DNA of 64,000 nt from Planctomycetes bacterium MalM25 (GTDB taxonomy: Bacteria > Planctomycetota > Planctomycetia > Pirellulales > Lacipirellulaceae): NCBI GenBank assembly GCA_007745835.1, contig CP036424.1, positions 3,335,968-3,399,967 on the forward strand, written 5' to 3'. Below are positions 19,342 through 27,482 of the stretch, piece after piece. The notes under the pieces were generated by a model that searched no databases, was not told where the DNA came from, and worked only from the letters and a program-made list of their open reading frames with translations. Made by a program: the position numbers and the translations under genes. How positions within the stretch are numbered: the stretch's first letter is position 1; every line of letters begins with the position of its first letter.

Positions 19342-21819
19342 ATGGGTCTTCAATCCGCGATGACCACCGCCCTAACGGGCCTGCAAGCCGCCGAGACGTC
19401 GATCGACGTGATCGGCAACAACGTGGCGAACAGCAACACGGTCGGCTTCAAATCGTCCGAGGTCGTGTTCGCGACCCAGTTCTTGCAGACCCAGTCGATC
19501 GGCTCCGCGCCGAGCGACACCAACGGCGGCACCAACCCCCGGCAGATCGGCCTCGGCGTGAAGGTCGCGCAGATCACGCCTGACTTCGGCCAGGGGACGA
19601 TCGAGATCAGCTCGAACCCGCTCGACGTGGCGATCCAGGGGGACGGCTTCCTCGTCGTGCAAGGCGGGCAAGGTGAGCCCCTCTACACCCGCAACGGCCA
19701 GCTGAGCCTCAACTCATTAAACCAAATCGTCACCTCGACCGGCAACTTGCTGCTCGGTTACGGGGTCAACGACGACTATCAGCTGCAAACCGCCACCACG
19801 GCGCCTATCACGATCCCGCTGGGTGGTGAGCGGGTTGCGCAAGAGACTAGCGAGGCGATCTTCGAGGGGGTCCTCAACCCAACCGTCGAACCGGGCGATC
19901 TCGCGGCGGAAACCGCGTCGGAGATCATCACGGACGAAGCGGTCGAGCGGCCCGATGACGAGAACTTCGACTCGACGCAAGCCTCCATCCGTTCGGCCCC
20001 CTCGCCCGGGGTCGCGGGAACGACCGTTACCGGCGGAGCCACGGGGCTCTCCACCGGCGTGTACGACTACCGAATCACCTACGTCGACGCCAATGGCCAA
20101 GAGACCTCGGCGTCAACCGATTTTAGCGTCACGGTCACCGACCCGAACGAGCAGATCGATCTGAGCGGCCTGCCGACCGAATCGGGCGGCGTCGCGACGA
20201 CGTACCCCCAGAAGAACATCTACCGCACCGAGGCCGGAGGGGACACCTACTACCTCGTCAACTCCAGTCCGCTCGCCATCGCCGACACGACGTTCACGGA
20301 CACGCTCGACGACCTCACGCTCGCCTCGCAAGCAGAGCTCGACGGCAGCGCCATCGATAGCGGCTCGTACAGCTACTACGTCACCTACTACAACTCCGCG
20401 ACGGGCGACGAGACACGCGCGTCGGAGCCCCTCTCCGGCTACGCGATCAGCGACAACGACAGCTCGGTTCGCCTCGACTTTACCGAGCTTTCGGCTCCCG
20501 ACAATGATCAGTTCAACGAGGTGCGGATCTACCGCAACGCCCAAGGAGACACGTCGTCCTACTACCTGGTAGACACGGTCCCGGCACCGGGCAGCGGTGG
20601 CTTTGTCGGCAGCTATATCGACAAGACGCACAGCAACGACCTGGACTACAGCACCCAGCTCGATTTCGATGGGGCCGGGACCTCCAGAGCCTCCTCGGCG
20701 AGTTTGCTGGTCGATCTGATGGTGCGTGAGGGCGTCACCGGGCACACCAACATCTTCCAAGAAGGCACCCTCAGTTTCACGGGAGAGGTCGGCGGGTCGG
20801 ACACCTCCACACAAGAGCTCGATATCACCGCGACGACGACCGTGCAGGAGCTCATGGACTTCATGCACGACGCCTTGGGTTTGCAAACCCAGTCCAACGT
20901 GATCGGCGTTGATCTGCCAATCGGTGGCGGCAGCATCGGCATCGAGGACGGCGTCCTCTCGGTCACCAGCAACTACGGCGAAGAGAACGCGGTCACGATC
21001 CCTCTCACGGCGTTCCGCATCACGCCGGCCGGTGCGGTGGCGCCGGAGACGGTCACCGTCAGCTTCTCCGAAACCCAGGAAGCGAACGGCCCGGGCACAA
21101 CGACCGAGTTCTTGGTCTACGACACGCTCGGTTCGCCGCTCACGGTGCGTATGACAACCGTCCTGGAGGACGCCGATTCCAACAGCACCACGTATCGTTG
21201 GTACGCCACGAGCGGCGACAGCCAGCCGAACTCGCCCGACCTGTCCACCGTTGTGGGCAACGGCGTCATGATCTTCGACAGCCGCGGCGACCTGCTCAGT
21301 TCGCCTTCGGCGCGGATCAGCATCCAGCGTGAGCTGACAGCGAGTGAGTCGCCGCTGGAAATCACCCTCGACCTTGACCAGGTCAAATCGCTGGCGGTCA
21401 CCAACTCCAGTGGCGAGGCGATCAGCAGCCTCAACATGACCAGCCAAAACGGCTTCCCGCCGGGCGTGCTGACCGACTTCCTGATCACCGAAAGCGGCGT
21501 CATCCAGGGACAATTCTCCAACGGCACCCAACGGGACCTTGGGCAGTTGGTGATGGCCCGGTTCTCGAACAACCAAGGCCTCGCTCAGGTAGGGGACAGC
21601 CTCTTCGCCCGCAGCGTGAACTCGGGCGAAGCGCTGCTCGGCAACCCGGGAGAAGACGGCCTGGGCAGCATCACCGCCGGCGCCGTGGAGCTGTCCAACA
21701 CCGACATCGGGCAGGACCTCATCGAGATGATCCTCGCCCAGACCCAGTACCAGGCCGGATCGCGGGTGATCTCGGCCGCTCAGGAGCTGCTCGACGAATT
21801 GCTGGCCCTCCAGCGGTGA
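19342..21819 (+). CDS. flgE: Flagellar hook protein FlgE with two inserted fibronectin-like modules
   Basis: FlgE polymerises into the hook. The product has 825 residues, about twice the E. coli length. The N-terminus is canonical (LTGLQAAETSIDVIGNNVAN, TVGFKSS) and so are the D0/D1 strands (NPLDVAIQGDGFLVVQG, LYTRNGQLSLN). The C-terminal half has TEFLVYDTLGSPLTVRMTTV, VLTDFLITESGVIQGQFSNG and the terminal helix QDLIEMILAQTQYQAGSRVI. Inserted between them are two tandem modules, about 228-325 and 337-432. Each has G-x-Y-x-Y-x-(I/V)-T-Y, an acidic middle, and IYR-x-x-x-x-G-x-x-x-YYLV. They probably form extra surface domains on the hook. The start has a strong ribosome-binding site, GGGAGAGA, before the ATG at 19342. 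Confidence 0.95.
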   Translation: MGLQSAMTTALTGLQAAETSIDVIGNNVANSNTVGFKSSEVVFATQFLQTQSIGSAPSDTNGGTNPRQIGLGVKVAQITPDFGQGTIEISSNPLDVAIQGDGFLVVQGGQGEPLYTRNGQLSLNSLNQIVTSTGNLLLGYGVNDDYQLQTATTAPITIPLGGERVAQETSEAIFEGVLNPTVEPGDLAAETASEIITDEAVERPDDENFDSTQASIRSAPSPGVAGTTVTGGATGLSTGVYDYRITYVDANGQETSASTDFSVTVTDPNEQIDLSGLPTESGGVATTYPQKNIYRTEAGGDTYYLVNSSPLAIADTTFTDTLDDLTLASQAELDGSAIDSGSYSYYVTYYNSATGDETRASEPLSGYAISDNDSSVRLDFTELSAPDNDQFNEVRIYRNAQGDTSSYYLVDTVPAPGSGGFVGSYIDKTHSNDLDYSTQLDFDGAGTSRASSASLLVDLMVREGVTGHTNIFQEGTLSFTGEVGGSDTSTQELDITATTTVQELMDFMHDALGLQTQSNVIGVDLPIGGGSIGIEDGVLSVTSNYGEENAVTIPLTAFRITPAGAVAPETVTVSFSETQEANGPGTTTEFLVYDTLGSPLTVRMTTVLEDADSNSTTYRWYATSGDSQPNSPDLSTVVGNGVMIFDSRGDLLSSPSARISIQRELTASESPLEITLDLDQVKSLAVTNSSGEAISSLNMTSQNGFPPGVLTDFLITESGVIQGQFSNGTQRDLGQLVMARFSNNQGLAQVGDSLFARSVNSGEALLGNPGEDGLGSITAGAVELSNTDIGQDLIEMILAQTQYQAGSRVISAAQELLDELLALQR

Positions 21820-21907
21820 GCCCGACGGCGCACGCTGAGTGAGCTACGTTTCCGCGGGCGCGGGGTGCGCATCGCACGCCCGCTCGTCAGTTGTGAGGCC
21901 TGTAACG

Positions 21908-22120
21908 ATGATCCGACTCAATCGACTCGACGACGAGGCGTTCCTGCTCAACGCGGAACTCATCAAGTACGTCGAGTCGCGTCCGGACACCTTTATCACC
22001 CTCACGACCGGCGACCGGATCGTCGTCTCGCAATCGCCCGACGACGTGATGCGGCTGACGCTCGAGTACCACCAATCGAAGGGTTTGCTGCCCCCCGCGG
22101 CCAAGCCCACGCCCGCTTAA
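21908..22120 (+). CDS. flbD: FlbD family protein
   Basis: A 70-residue protein beginning MIRLNRLDDEAFLLNAELIK, with VESRPDTFITLTTGDRIVVS and SPDDVMRLTLEYH. This is the small FlbD/SwrD family found after flgE in many flagellar operons. In Bacillus the SwrD homologue raises motor torque, and its gene also precedes the stator genes, as here (motA begins 24 bases later). The start at 21908 is preferred to an upstream in-frame start because the conserved family begins exactly at MIRLN. Confidence 0.9.
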   Translation: MIRLNRLDDEAFLLNAELIKYVESRPDTFITLTTGDRIVVSQSPDDVMRLTLEYHQSKGLLPPAAKPTPA

Positions 22121-22144
22121 GACACTTCCCCTTCCGATACGACC

Positions 22145-22915
22145 ATGGACATCGCCACCATCGCCGGCGTCGTGATTTCGATCGCGCTGATCCTGGGGTC
22201 GATCGTGATCGGCGGCGGATCGATCATGGCGTTCATCGACTACCCGTCGCTGATGGTGGTCGTCGGCGGCGCCATCGCGGCGGCGCTGATCTCGTTCCCG
22301 CTGCCCAGTTTCTTGGGCGTGTTCGGGGTCGTGATGAAGACCATCTTCTGGAAGGTCGACACGACGGACAACCTAATCAAACAGATCGTCGGCCTCTCGG
22401 AAACCGCGAGAAAAGACGGCCTGCTCGCCCTGGAAGGTCAGGTCGGCGAGATCGATAACGAGTTCATCAAGCTGGGCATTCAGATGGCGATCGACGGCAC
22501 CCGCCCCGAGGTGATGGAGGACATCCTCCGCACCGAGTTGGACGCGGTCGCCACGCGTCACCGCGACGGCAAAGCGCTGATGGATTGCATGGGCCGCTTC
22601 GCCCCGGCGTTCGGGATGATCGGCACCTTGATGGGCTTGGTCATCATGCTCGGCGACATGAGCGACCCGTCGAAGATCGGCGCCGGTATGGCGGTCGCGT
22701 TGCTGACCACCATGTACGGGGCGATCGCGGCGAACGTCATCTTCCTGCCCTTCGCGGAGAAGCTCGGCTTCATCAGCAAGAAAGAGCTGCTGACGATGGA
22801 CATCGTCATCCGCGGCGTGATGGCGATCCAGTCCGGTGAGAACCCACGCGTGATCGAACAGAAGCTCAACACCTTCATCCCGCCCAAGCAACGGGCGAAG
22901 GACGAGGCGGCCTAG
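22145..22915 (+). CDS. motA: Flagellar motor stator protein MotA
   Basis: MotA forms the ring around MotB in the proton-driven stator. The 256-residue product has four membrane segments: two near the N-terminus (IAGVVISIALILGSIVIGGG; LMVVVGGAIAAALISFPLPS) and two after the cytoplasmic loop (APAFGMIGTLMGLVIMLGDM; MAVALLTTMYGAIAANVIFL). The motif FGMIGTLMGLV is characteristic. The cytoplasmic loop includes the charged stretch EDILRTELDAVATRHRDGKA that would face FliG. Confidence 0.95.
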   Translation: MDIATIAGVVISIALILGSIVIGGGSIMAFIDYPSLMVVVGGAIAAALISFPLPSFLGVFGVVMKTIFWKVDTTDNLIKQIVGLSETARKDGLLALEGQVGEIDNEFIKLGIQMAIDGTRPEVMEDILRTELDAVATRHRDGKALMDCMGRFAPAFGMIGTLMGLVIMLGDMSDPSKIGAGMAVALLTTMYGAIAANVIFLPFAEKLGFISKKELLTMDIVIRGVMAIQSGENPRVIEQKLNTFIPPKQRAKDEAA

Positions 22916-22985
22916 CACCCCGCCACCGACCACGGGTTCCGGCCCACTAACCACTCAACCACCCCCCATAACCACCGGCGAAACG

Positions 22986-23699
22986 ATGGAAGAAGAAGAG
23001 GGCGGTGGTGGGGATATCCCCGAGTGGGTCGTGACGTTCGGCGACATGATGTCGCTGCTGCTCACGTTCTTCATCATGCTGGTCTCGATGAGCGAGATCA
23101 AAGAAGAGAAGAAGTTCCAAGCGATGCTCGAGTCGATGCGCAAGCAATTCGGCCACGAGGCGTCGATGTCCGCGATGATCCCGGGCAACTCGACCCCGAC
23201 CAACTCCTCCATGGAATCGATCGCCAGCATGGGCCGCTCCAAGCGGAAAGACATCATGCGGGGCGGCAACAAGGTGAAGTCGGTCAGCGGCGAGGACAAC
23301 CTCGTGCGGACCATCCGCCCCGGCAAGGACACCACCGTCGGCGGAGTGATCTACTTCGAGGAGGATTCCGCCGAGCTGACCGAGGAGTCGAGGGCGCGGC
23401 TGAGAGAGATCGCTGACCAGGTGGCGGGCAAACCGCAGAAGATCGAGATCCGCGGGCACACCTCCTACAAGCCGGCGCCCGGCGAGAAGGACCACTGGCT
23501 GCTCGCCTACGAACGGTGCCGGGTCGCGATGGACTACCTGACCAAGCTGGAGATCAACCCCAAGCGGATCCGTCTCGGATCGGCCGGGGCTCACGAACCG
23601 CTGAACACCAAACTCGACGCCGCTTCGAGGCGTCTCAACGCTCGTGTCGAAGTCCTGATGTGGGACGAACCGGTGCAGAACGGCATCCCCACGGAGTGA
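22986..23699 (+). CDS. motB: Flagellar motor stator protein MotB with a variant peptidoglycan-binding motif
   Basis: The 237-residue product has the short cytoplasmic tail and single membrane segment PEWVVTFGDMMSLLLTFFIM, with Asp20 as the proton-carrying residue. A plug and linker follow, then an OmpA-like domain (about 120-228). In that domain the usual GHTD is GHTS: Ser160 stands where the family has the aspartate that, with an arginine in the LSxxRA motif, binds diaminopimelate. The partner motif reads LLAYERCRV. The downstream parts (RIRLGSAGAHEP, RRLNARVEVLMW) are normal. Anchoring may be altered; see findings. Confidence 0.93.
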   Translation: MEEEEGGGGDIPEWVVTFGDMMSLLLTFFIMLVSMSEIKEEKKFQAMLESMRKQFGHEASMSAMIPGNSTPTNSSMESIASMGRSKRKDIMRGGNKVKSVSGEDNLVRTIRPGKDTTVGGVIYFEEDSAELTEESRARLREIADQVAGKPQKIEIRGHTSYKPAPGEKDHWLLAYERCRVAMDYLTKLEINPKRIRLGSAGAHEPLNTKLDAASRRLNARVEVLMWDEPVQNGIPTE

Positions 23700-23706
23700 A
23701 TCCACC

Positions 23707-24258
23707 ATGTCCGAACCGAAAGAAAAAGAAGCCAAGAAGTCGTCCGGCCTGATGGGCCTGGTCAAGGCGGTCGTGATCATCTGCGTGCTGGTCGTCGTCG
23801 AGATGGTCGGGGCGACCATGATGATCCCCTCCGCCGAAGAGACCGAGCAGCTCGCCCGCGAGCTGGTGCTCGCGGCGAACGGGCAGGAGGCGATCGCGGC
23901 GGAGGACGCCGAGGAGGCGGCCTTCTCCCCGGACGACGAGACCTTCGAGGTCATCCTGATGTCGGACAGCGTCACCCGCTTCAATCCAGAGACCGACGCC
24001 ACGCTGAACGTGCAGTTCACCGTGTACGGCGTGGGGATCCAAGAAGAGCGTGACCTTTTCAACGAGCAGTTCGAGTCGAACAAGAGCCGCGTCCACGAGC
24101 AGATCAACCTCACCATACACGGCGCCAGCACGTCCGATCTGGCCAGCGCCAACCTGGGCTTGATCAAGCGACAGATACTTGAGAAGACGAACCGGACCCT
24201 CGGGCGGCCGCTGCTGCGCGAGGTCGGTTTCACGAAGGTGAACTTCATCGAACGCTAG
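23707..24258 (+). CDS. fliL: Flagellar basal body-associated protein FliL
   Basis: FliL is a single-pass membrane protein that rings the stator and supports torque. The 183-residue product has a short basic tail, a membrane segment (MGLVKAVVIICVLVVVEMVG, about 15-34), an acidic linker, and the periplasmic domain ending LEKTNRTLGRPLLREVGFTK with VNFIER. It lies between motB and fliN, where fliM would normally come next. Confidence 0.88.
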   Translation: MSEPKEKEAKKSSGLMGLVKAVVIICVLVVVEMVGATMMIPSAEETEQLARELVLAANGQEAIAAEDAEEAAFSPDDETFEVILMSDSVTRFNPETDATLNVQFTVYGVGIQEERDLFNEQFESNKSRVHEQINLTIHGASTSDLASANLGLIKRQILEKTNRTLGRPLLREVGFTKVNFIER

Positions 24259-24316
24259 CGTTCGACGCCGATCCCCACGCAAGGAAGCGTCGGCCCCCGA
24301 CACGGGCCGCAGTCTC

Positions 24317-24967
24317 ATGGCAGACGATCCGCAACTCGGCCAGGACGATATCGAAGCGCTGCTCGCCGCCACCGGCGGTGGCGGTGGCGCGCCCGAAGCC
24401 GATCCGGAACCCACGCCGGCGGGCGATGCGGGTGGCGAGTTCTCACTGGGGCAGGACGAAATCGAAGCCCTTATGTCTGGGGATGGCCCCCCAGCCGCCG
24501 CCTCGACGATGGCGGCGCCAGCGGCGCCGGCCGCCACCGCGGCAGCTCCCGCGGGCCAAGTCGGCACGGCGGGCTCCGCAGCGAACGATGTCGAGCTGCT
24601 GCTCAACCGGGCCCAGGAAGCGATCGCCTCGATCGACGAAACCGGCTCCGAAATGCCCGAGGGGGTCGAGACCTTCCACCTCGAAAGCTTCGGAGGCTCG
24701 CCCGCCAACACCGACTCGGCGACGCTCGAGCTGGTGCGCGACGTCCAACTCGATCTGAAGATCGAGCTCGGTCGCACGCGGATGCCGCTCGAGGACGTGC
24801 TGCGGCTACGTCGCGAAGCGGTCGTCACGCTCGACAAGCTGGCCGGAGACCCAGTCGATGTCTACGCGAACGGACGTCTGATCGCCCGCGGCGAGGTGCT
24901 CGTGCTGAACGACAACTTCTGCGTGCGTGTCACCGAGCTCATCGTTGGCGACGCGGCGGTCGCCTAA
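24317..24967 (+). CDS. fliN: Flagellar motor switch protein FliN with two FliM-like N-terminal motifs
   Basis: A 216-residue protein with a C-terminal SpoA domain (about 138-210: VRDVQLDLKIELGRTRMPLE, VLVLNDNFCVRVTELI) that builds the C ring. The N-terminal 130 residues are unusual. LGQDDIEALL at 7-16 and LGQDEIEALM at 44-53 both match the FliM N-terminal peptide (LSQDEIDALL) that binds phosphorylated CheY. They are separated by Gly/Ala/Pro-rich linker. No fliM lies beside it; the gap to fliL is only 58 bases. The protein may serve both as FliN and as the CheY receptor, comparable in principle to FliY. The SpoA call is secure; the CheY role is inference. Confidence 0.9.
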   Translation: MADDPQLGQDDIEALLAATGGGGGAPEADPEPTPAGDAGGEFSLGQDEIEALMSGDGPPAAASTMAAPAAPAATAAAPAGQVGTAGSAANDVELLLNRAQEAIASIDETGSEMPEGVETFHLESFGGSPANTDSATLELVRDVQLDLKIELGRTRMPLEDVLRLRREAVVTLDKLAGDPVDVYANGRLIARGEVLVLNDNFCVRVTELIVGDAAVA

Positions 24968-25062
24968 CACGCGCGGTTGCCCTAGCGTCCGCACGCGGTC
25001 GCTTCTATAAGCCGAGGACTCGCCCCTTTTTGGGCGGTTTGGCTCAAGGAAGCGCCGACCCG

Positions 25063-26013
25063 ATGCCGACACGCCGTCGATTGCCGACACTGCTAGCGTT
25101 GCTCCTCGCGGGCGCCGCTACCCCTGCGCAGAGCGCTTCCGACTCGGACGTGCCCACGCCCTCGGCGATCACGCGACACCGCGCCGGCGCCGTCTCCGCC
25201 GGTCCGGCGGGCCTGCCGCGGCGTAGCGACCCGATGGTCGAGCCCGTGCTGTTCCAGAGTGCTGGCGTTGAGAAACCGATCGAAGAACCGGCGGCACTCC
25301 CTCCGAGAGCCCGGTCTCAGGAGCCAGCCGCCCCGCCAGCTTCTCAGCCTGCTGAGCCGATCGTCTTCGACGCCGCGCCAGCGGCTCCGATTCCCCAACC
25401 ACAAACGGCTCCGGCTCCTTCCGCCAGGGCGCCCGCTAATCCTGTCCCCGCAGGCCGGGCGTTGGGCGATCGACGCCCCTCCACCAAACGTCAGCCGAGG
25501 GCTTCCCAGACCGCGAACCCGCTGACGACGCTCCTCGAGTGGCGCCCCTCGTCGCGCACCCTCACGGCGACGGGTGGCGGGGTCGCGATCACGGTCGGTC
25601 TTGTCCTCTCGTTCACCTGGCTGCTCCGCAGCATGATGCCCAAATCGGCACGCCCCCTGCCCCGCGACGTGGTCGAGGTGCTCGGGCGCGCGCCGCTGGG
25701 CGGCAAGCAGACGACGCAGCTCGTGCGTGTCGGCTCGAAGCTCGTGCTGGTCGCCATCACGCCCGACGGCGCCGAGACGCTCACCGAGATCACCGACGCC
25801 GACGAAGTCGCCCGCCTGGTCGCCGCGTGCGACGCGAAGCGGGGCGCCGGTTCGACGGCCGAGTTCGATCAGCTGCTCCAACAGATGTCGGACGAACGGT
25901 CCACACCCGGCTTTCTCGACCGCGCCGCGAACGACGAGGTCGAGGCTTCGTTCGACCCGCGCTCGCTCGCCGCCGCCTACGCCAACACCCCCGGGGGGCG
26001 TGGCGATGGTTGA
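25063..26013 (+). CDS. fliO: Flagellar biosynthesis protein FliO
   Basis: FliO helps assemble the FliP ring of the export gate. The 316-residue product has a signal-like N-terminus (LPTLLALLLAGAATPAQSAS), a long Pro/Ala-rich periplasmic stretch (about 30-160), and one membrane segment (GGVAITVGLVLSFTWLLRS, 172-190). The conserved cytoplasmic domain follows: VVEVLGRAPLGGKQTTQLVR, KLVLVAITPDGAETLTEI. It is longer than most FliO because of the Pro-rich stretch. The start at 25063 is the ATG directly before the signal-like region. The stop overlaps fliP by 8 bases. Confidence 0.88.
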   Translation: MPTRRRLPTLLALLLAGAATPAQSASDSDVPTPSAITRHRAGAVSAGPAGLPRRSDPMVEPVLFQSAGVEKPIEEPAALPPRARSQEPAAPPASQPAEPIVFDAAPAAPIPQPQTAPAPSARAPANPVPAGRALGDRRPSTKRQPRASQTANPLTTLLEWRPSSRTLTATGGGVAITVGLVLSFTWLLRSMMPKSARPLPRDVVEVLGRAPLGGKQTTQLVRVGSKLVLVAITPDGAETLTEITDADEVARLVAACDAKRGAGSTAEFDQLLQQMSDERSTPGFLDRAANDEVEASFDPRSLAAAYANTPGGRGDG

Positions 26014-26932
26014 ACGCCTTGGTTTGATTGTTTTCGCGTTGCTCGGCCTCGCCGCCCCCGTCGTCGCTCAGGCGCCGACTGGTGGTGACACGATCCAGAT
26101 CCTCCAGCTCCCGTCGCCCGGCGTGGGAACGCTGCCCGGCTCGGGCATCCGTTCCGATCGTGAAGGGGTGGCCGTCGAAGAGGAGCCCGGGCTAATCGAA
26201 CTGGCGAACCCAGCCGAATGGACCAAGCCGGACCGCTTGAGCTCGACCCTGCAGGTCATGCTCCTGCTGACCGTCATCAGCCTCGCCCCCGCGGTGCTGC
26301 TGATGACGACCTGCTTCGTGCGGGTGATCGTGGTGCTCGGGCTGTTGCGCCAGGCCCTCGGCACCCAGCAGGCGCCGCCTAGCCAGGTGCTCACGTCGAT
26401 TGCTTTGTTTGTCACGCTGCTGGTCATGACCCCGATCTGGACCAAGAGCTACGAGGAGGGGATCAAGCCGTACACCGAAGGGAGGCTCACCATCGAAGAG
26501 GCGTTCGACGCCTCGTCGAAGCCCCTGCGCAAGTTCATGTCAGACCAGATCGAGCTGACCGAGAACCACGACAGCGTCTTCCTCTTCTTGGAACGCTTGC
26601 CCGAAGCCATCGACCCGGAGACCGGCGAGGTTCACAAGAACTACTACTACACCGACCCGCCGGCCGACGGCCGCCTCGTGCCGCTGGCCGCCCTGCTGCC
26701 GGCGTACATGCTGAGCGAACTCAAGACCGCCTTCCTGATCGGCTTCCAGGTCTACCTGCCGTTCGTGATCCTCGACATCGTCGTGGCGAGCGTGACGATC
26801 TCCATGGGCATGCTCATGCTTCCGCCGGTGCTCGTGTCGCTCCCGTTCAAGCTGCTGCTCTTCGTGCTGCTCGACGGCTGGACGCTGGTCATCGGCATGC
26901 TGATCGAAAGCATCGCGTTACCCGGTTTGTGA
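26006..26932 (+). CDS. fliP: Flagellar export gate protein FliP
   Basis: FliP forms the core of the export channel. The 308-residue product has a cleavable signal peptide (LGLIVFALLGLAAPVVAQA), a 60-residue spacer, and then the FliP domain: VMLLLTVISLAPAVLLMTTC, FVRVIVVLGLLRQALGTQQA, PPSQVLTSIALFVTLLVMTP. The C-terminal part has LLPAYMLSELKTAFLIGFQV, YLPFVILDIVVASVTISMGM and PFKLLLFVLLDGWTLVIGML. These are the family signatures. The start overlaps the fliO stop, suggesting translational coupling. Confidence 0.96.
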   Translation: MVERLGLIVFALLGLAAPVVAQAPTGGDTIQILQLPSPGVGTLPGSGIRSDREGVAVEEEPGLIELANPAEWTKPDRLSSTLQVMLLLTVISLAPAVLLMTTCFVRVIVVLGLLRQALGTQQAPPSQVLTSIALFVTLLVMTPIWTKSYEEGIKPYTEGRLTIEEAFDASSKPLRKFMSDQIELTENHDSVFLFLERLPEAIDPETGEVHKNYYYTDPPADGRLVPLAALLPAYMLSELKTAFLIGFQVYLPFVILDIVVASVTISMGMLMLPPVLVSLPFKLLLFVLLDGWTLVIGMLIESIALPGL

Positions 26933-26987
26933 TCGACGCCAAGCCGGCCCGTCTGAATCCACTCTCCTACGGCACTTCCCACTTCGA

Positions 26988-27254
26988 ATGGACCCTCAAC
27001 TCGCCATCGACATCAGCCGCGACGCCCTGCGGATCACGACGATGATCGCCGCGCCGGTCCTCGTCTCGGGGGTGGTGGTCGGCCTGCTGATCGGTCTGAT
27101 TCAGGCGCTCACGCAGATCCAAGAACAGACGGTCGCCTTCGTCCCGAAGCTGGTCGCGATGGGCCTCGCCCTGGCGTTCTCGTTGCCGTGGATCCTCGGG
27201 CAGTTGATCGACTACTCAGAGAACCTGCTGCGGAATATCCCGAACACCCTCTGA
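26988..27254 (+). CDS. fliQ: Flagellar export gate protein FliQ
   Basis: An 88-residue protein with two membrane helices and the family pattern: ISRDALRITTMIAAPVLVSG, VVVGLLIGLIQALTQIQEQT, VAFVPKLVAMGLALAFSLPW. FliQ packs around FliP and FliR in the export gate. Normal length, in the normal P-Q-R order, but separated from fliR by a 228-base repeat-bearing gap. Confidence 0.96.
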   Translation: MDPQLAIDISRDALRITTMIAAPVLVSGVVVGLLIGLIQALTQIQEQTVAFVPKLVAMGLALAFSLPWILGQLIDYSENLLRNIPNTL

Positions 27255-27275
27255 GGAGATGAGGGGATGGTCGTT
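27253..27275 (+). repeat. Dispersed GAGGAGAT repeat, copy 1
   Basis: GAGGAGATGAGGGGATGG at 27253-27270, followed by TCGTT, matches a copy at 35985-36007 in 21 of 23 positions. Related shorter forms occur in the same fliQ-fliR gap: AGATAGGGGGATG near 27335, and reverse-complement forms near 27434 (TATCCCCCAATCTCCC) and 27464 (CATCCCCCATCTCC). The whole 228-base gap (27255-27482) holds nothing else recognisable. Confidence 0.6.
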
Positions 27276-27482
27276 TGCGGGGACGGAGCACGGGGCCGCT
27301 CACTACCGCCGAAGACTTCGTGAACTGATTTGAGAAGATAGGGGGATGCCGCTTCGGCTCGCCAGACGAGACGGCTGAGCGTGCCTACTTACAGAACCGC
27401 GGATGTACCGTGGACGATTGCCCCAGCCATCCGCTATCCCCCAATCTCCCTCGTAGCGAGAAGCCATCCCCCATCTCCTTTC

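Noticed and set aside
20113-21576. Open frame of 487 codons on the minus strand
   Set aside because: It is antisense to flgE, whose identity is certain; the translation has no recognisable domain.
24968-25062. TATAAG (25006-25011) and a CGCCC/GGGCG hairpin before fliO as an internal promoter or terminator
   Set aside because: No -35 element lies at a suitable distance, and the hairpin stem is only about five bases. It could be an internal promoter but the evidence is too thin.
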